This document shows positions 8,475-10,000 of a DNA stretch of 10,000 nucleotides, piece after piece (the first letter of the stretch is position 1; each line of letters begins with the position of its first letter). The stretch spans positions 9,917,489 through 9,927,488 of the forward strand of contig NC_091552.1 of NCBI RefSeq assembly GCF_042767895.1. Reading direction: 5' to 3'. A model generated the notes under the pieces. The model did no database searches and was not told the DNA's origin. It saw nothing but the letters and a program-made list of their open reading frames with translations. The DNA comes from Penaeus vannamei. Lineage: Eukaryota > Arthropoda > Malacostraca > Decapoda > Penaeidae. Both the position numbers and the translations under genes were made by a program.

Positions 8475-8615
8475 TTTTTTTTTTTTCCCGAATGTTTTTC
8501 TTCTTTTCCTTTTCCTTTTCCCTTTTCTTTTCTTTTCTTTTCTTTTCTTTTCTTCTTATTCTTATTCTTCTCCTCCTTCATCATCGTCTTCTTCTTCTTC
8601 TTCTTCCTCTTCTTC
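8475..8615 (+). repeat. (TTTTC)n and (TTC)n pyrimidine tract, end of copy B
   Basis: Shorter counterpart of 4451-4735: T12 at 8475-8486, six CTTTT units at 8522-8551, a few CTTATT, then TTC triplets to the start of copy C. Confidence 0.95.
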
Positions 8616-9067
8616 ATGTATTAAGCCATTTTACTGGGTACGTGAGTGGATGGTGTTAATTTGCAGAACATTTTAGGTTTCTTGCGTGTTAAAGTTTGCG
8701 TGTTCTCTCCGTGCTCTTTCTTGCAGTGTCCTTCTGTTTTGCTCTTTCTTGTATCGAGTAATTTTTTTCTTTTCTCCTTTTTCTATTTATTTCCAGTTAT
8801 CGGTTTCTCTTAGAAAGTTCAATATAGGTTTCGTTTTTCTTTTTCCTTTTTTTCTTTTTATTTGTTGTGGGAAATACTATATATCTTTAAATCTAACTAT
8901 ATTTGTTTCTGTGTTTAGGATTTAGGAAAGAAAATCTTGCATTGTATTTTTTTTTTTTTTTTTTTTTATAATTTGAAAAATCATATTTGACTTTCTTTGC
9001 TTCTATCACTTTCTCGGTACTTGATAATAACTGCTTAACCCTTTCAGAATCTTAAACAAGATAATCC
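8616..9067. other. T-rich complex segment, copy C
   Basis: Counterpart of 34-471, with a 4-bp deletion in ACATTTTAGG and an uninterrupted T21 at 8947-8967. The deletion puts a stop into the frame that is open in copies A and B. No gene or RNA was recognised. Confidence 0.7.
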
Positions 9068-9431
9068 AATAATGATGATGATGATAGTGATAATAGCCTT
9101 GATAATGGTGATAGTAGTAGTCATAATAGTGATAATAATGATAATGATAAAGGTAATGATATTCATGATGATAATGTTAATGAAAAATAGCAATAACAAT
9201 AACAATAGCAATAGCAATAATGATAATAACAATAATAAAAAATAATATTAGTAATGATAATGCTAATAATAACAACATAATGATAATAATGACAATAATA
9301 ATAATCATACTGATAATAATAATAATCGTGATAAAATCTGAAATAATTGTAAAGAATTAAAATAATAAGAATGATAATAACAACAATAACGATGAAAAGA
9401 GATATGATAAAAAGAATAACCATAATAACTA
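9068..9431. repeat. Degenerate AAT/GAT triplet block, copy C
   Basis: Same block in the third unit. It includes a (AACAAT/AGCAAT) stretch around 9188-9220 that differs from copies A and B. Confidence 0.9.
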
Positions 9432-9501
9432 GAAGCACTCTGAGAGCGCATACCTCCGCCAAGGCAATAGGGTCACTGATGCAATAAAGTTATTCACACT
9501 T
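9432..9501 (-). repeat. Conserved CCTCCGCCAAGG block, copy C
   Basis: Copy C counterpart. It begins AGAAGCACTCTGAGAGCGCA and so lies closest to the remembered dispersed motif (CTAGAAAAGCACTC...). On the minus strand it reads LAEVCALRVLL, whereas copy A has a stop after LAEVCAL. Confidence 0.55.
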
Positions 9502-9899
9502 CAAGAATTACATCAAAATCCTCTTTCTCGGGTACACAGGTGACGTCCGTAAACAATAATTAATAACTTCAAGAATTACACCAAAATCCTCTTTCTCAGG
9601 TACACAGGTGACGTCCGTAAACAATAATTAATAAATTCAAGAATTACATCAAAATCCTCTTTCTCAGGTACACAGGTGACGTCCGTAAACAATAATTAAT
9701 AACTTCAAGAATTACATCAAAATCCTCTTTCTCAGGTACACAGGTGACGTCCGTAAACAATAATTAATAACTTGAAGAATTACATCAAAATCCTCTTTCT
9801 CAGGTACACAGGTGACGTCCGTAAACAATAATTAATAACTTGAAGAATTACATCAAAATCCTCTTTCTCAGGTACACAGGTGACGTCCGTAAACAATAA
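9502..9899. repeat. 68-bp minisatellite, 6 units, copy C
   Basis: Six units starting at 9502, 9570, 9638, 9706, 9774 and 9842, the last ending at 9899 with the same terminal truncation. The last two begin GAAG and the first four CAAG. Unit 1 has CTCGGGTAC and unit 2 has TTACACC. Confidence 0.97.
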
Positions 9900-10000
9900 G
9901 AGTAGTGATGCAACCTTTCAAAAAATTACCGAATCCGGATAAAAGTAATAATAATGCTAATCATGCTAATGGTGATGATGACGAAAGTGTTGTTATCAGT
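9900..10000. other. AT-rich segment, copy C (cut by window end)
   Basis: First 101 bp of the same segment, including TGATGCAACCTTTC and GAATCCGGATAAAAG. It runs off the window. Confidence 0.6.

Larger units (their letters stand above)
8625..10000. repeat. Macrosatellite unit, copy C (5' part, cut by window end)
   Basis: Third unit, matching 41-1680 of copy A and 4741-5890 of copy B up to the window edge. It contains the T-rich segment, triplet block, CCTCCGCCAAGG block, six minisatellite units and the first 101 bp of the following AT-rich segment. It shares some variants with A only and others with B only, so it is not simply a duplicate of either neighbour. Confidence 0.93.

Overview
This window is non-coding, repeat-dominated eukaryotic nuclear DNA. 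Nothing in it looks prokaryotic: there is no dense gene packing, no ribosome binding sites and no conserved protein. The mix of long (CT)n tracts, (CA)n, GATA/GACA, TTTTC and degenerate AAT/GAT triplets in AT-rich DNA resembles decapod crustacean genomes, penaeid shrimp in particular. That assignment rests on general composition and is inference, not identification.

The main structure is a head-to-tail tandem array of a composite unit of about 4 kb. Taking GCCATTTTACTGGGTAC as the phase mark (41, 4741, 8625), the window holds the tail of one unit (1-40), copy A (41-4740, 4700 bp), copy B (4741-8624, 3884 bp) and the first 1376 bp of copy C (8625-10000). Every unit has the same order of parts: T-rich single-copy-like segment; degenerate AT-rich triplet block; short conserved block with the motif AGAGCGCATACCTCCGCCAA; 68-bp minisatellite; AT-rich segment ending in a TTTG run; (CA)n plus GATA/GACA; short linker; G-rich purine tract; hairpin junction; hexanucleotide and (CT)n pyrimidine tract; about 0.6 kb of complex sequence; second (CT)n tract; about 0.75 kb of complex sequence; (TTTTC)n/(TTC)n tract; then the next unit.

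The 816-bp difference between A and B comes almost entirely from three repeat tracts: the minisatellite (670 versus 194 bp), the first pyrimidine tract (478 versus 181 bp) and the TTTTC/TTC tract (about 283 versus 141 bp). Small gains in B partly offset these. Minisatellite copy number is 10, 3 and 6 in A, B and C.

No protein-coding gene, tRNA, rRNA or other RNA gene could be supported. Open frames are low-complexity readings of microsatellites, or are broken by stops or frameshifts in the sister unit. The units therefore behave as non-coding satellite DNA. The most interesting points are the nesting of repeats (68-bp units, some in 136-bp pairs, inside 4-kb units), signs that the minisatellite grew inside a decayed dispersed element, CpG-decay patterns in a hexanucleotide, and patchy divergence between units that suggests recombination or gene conversion.
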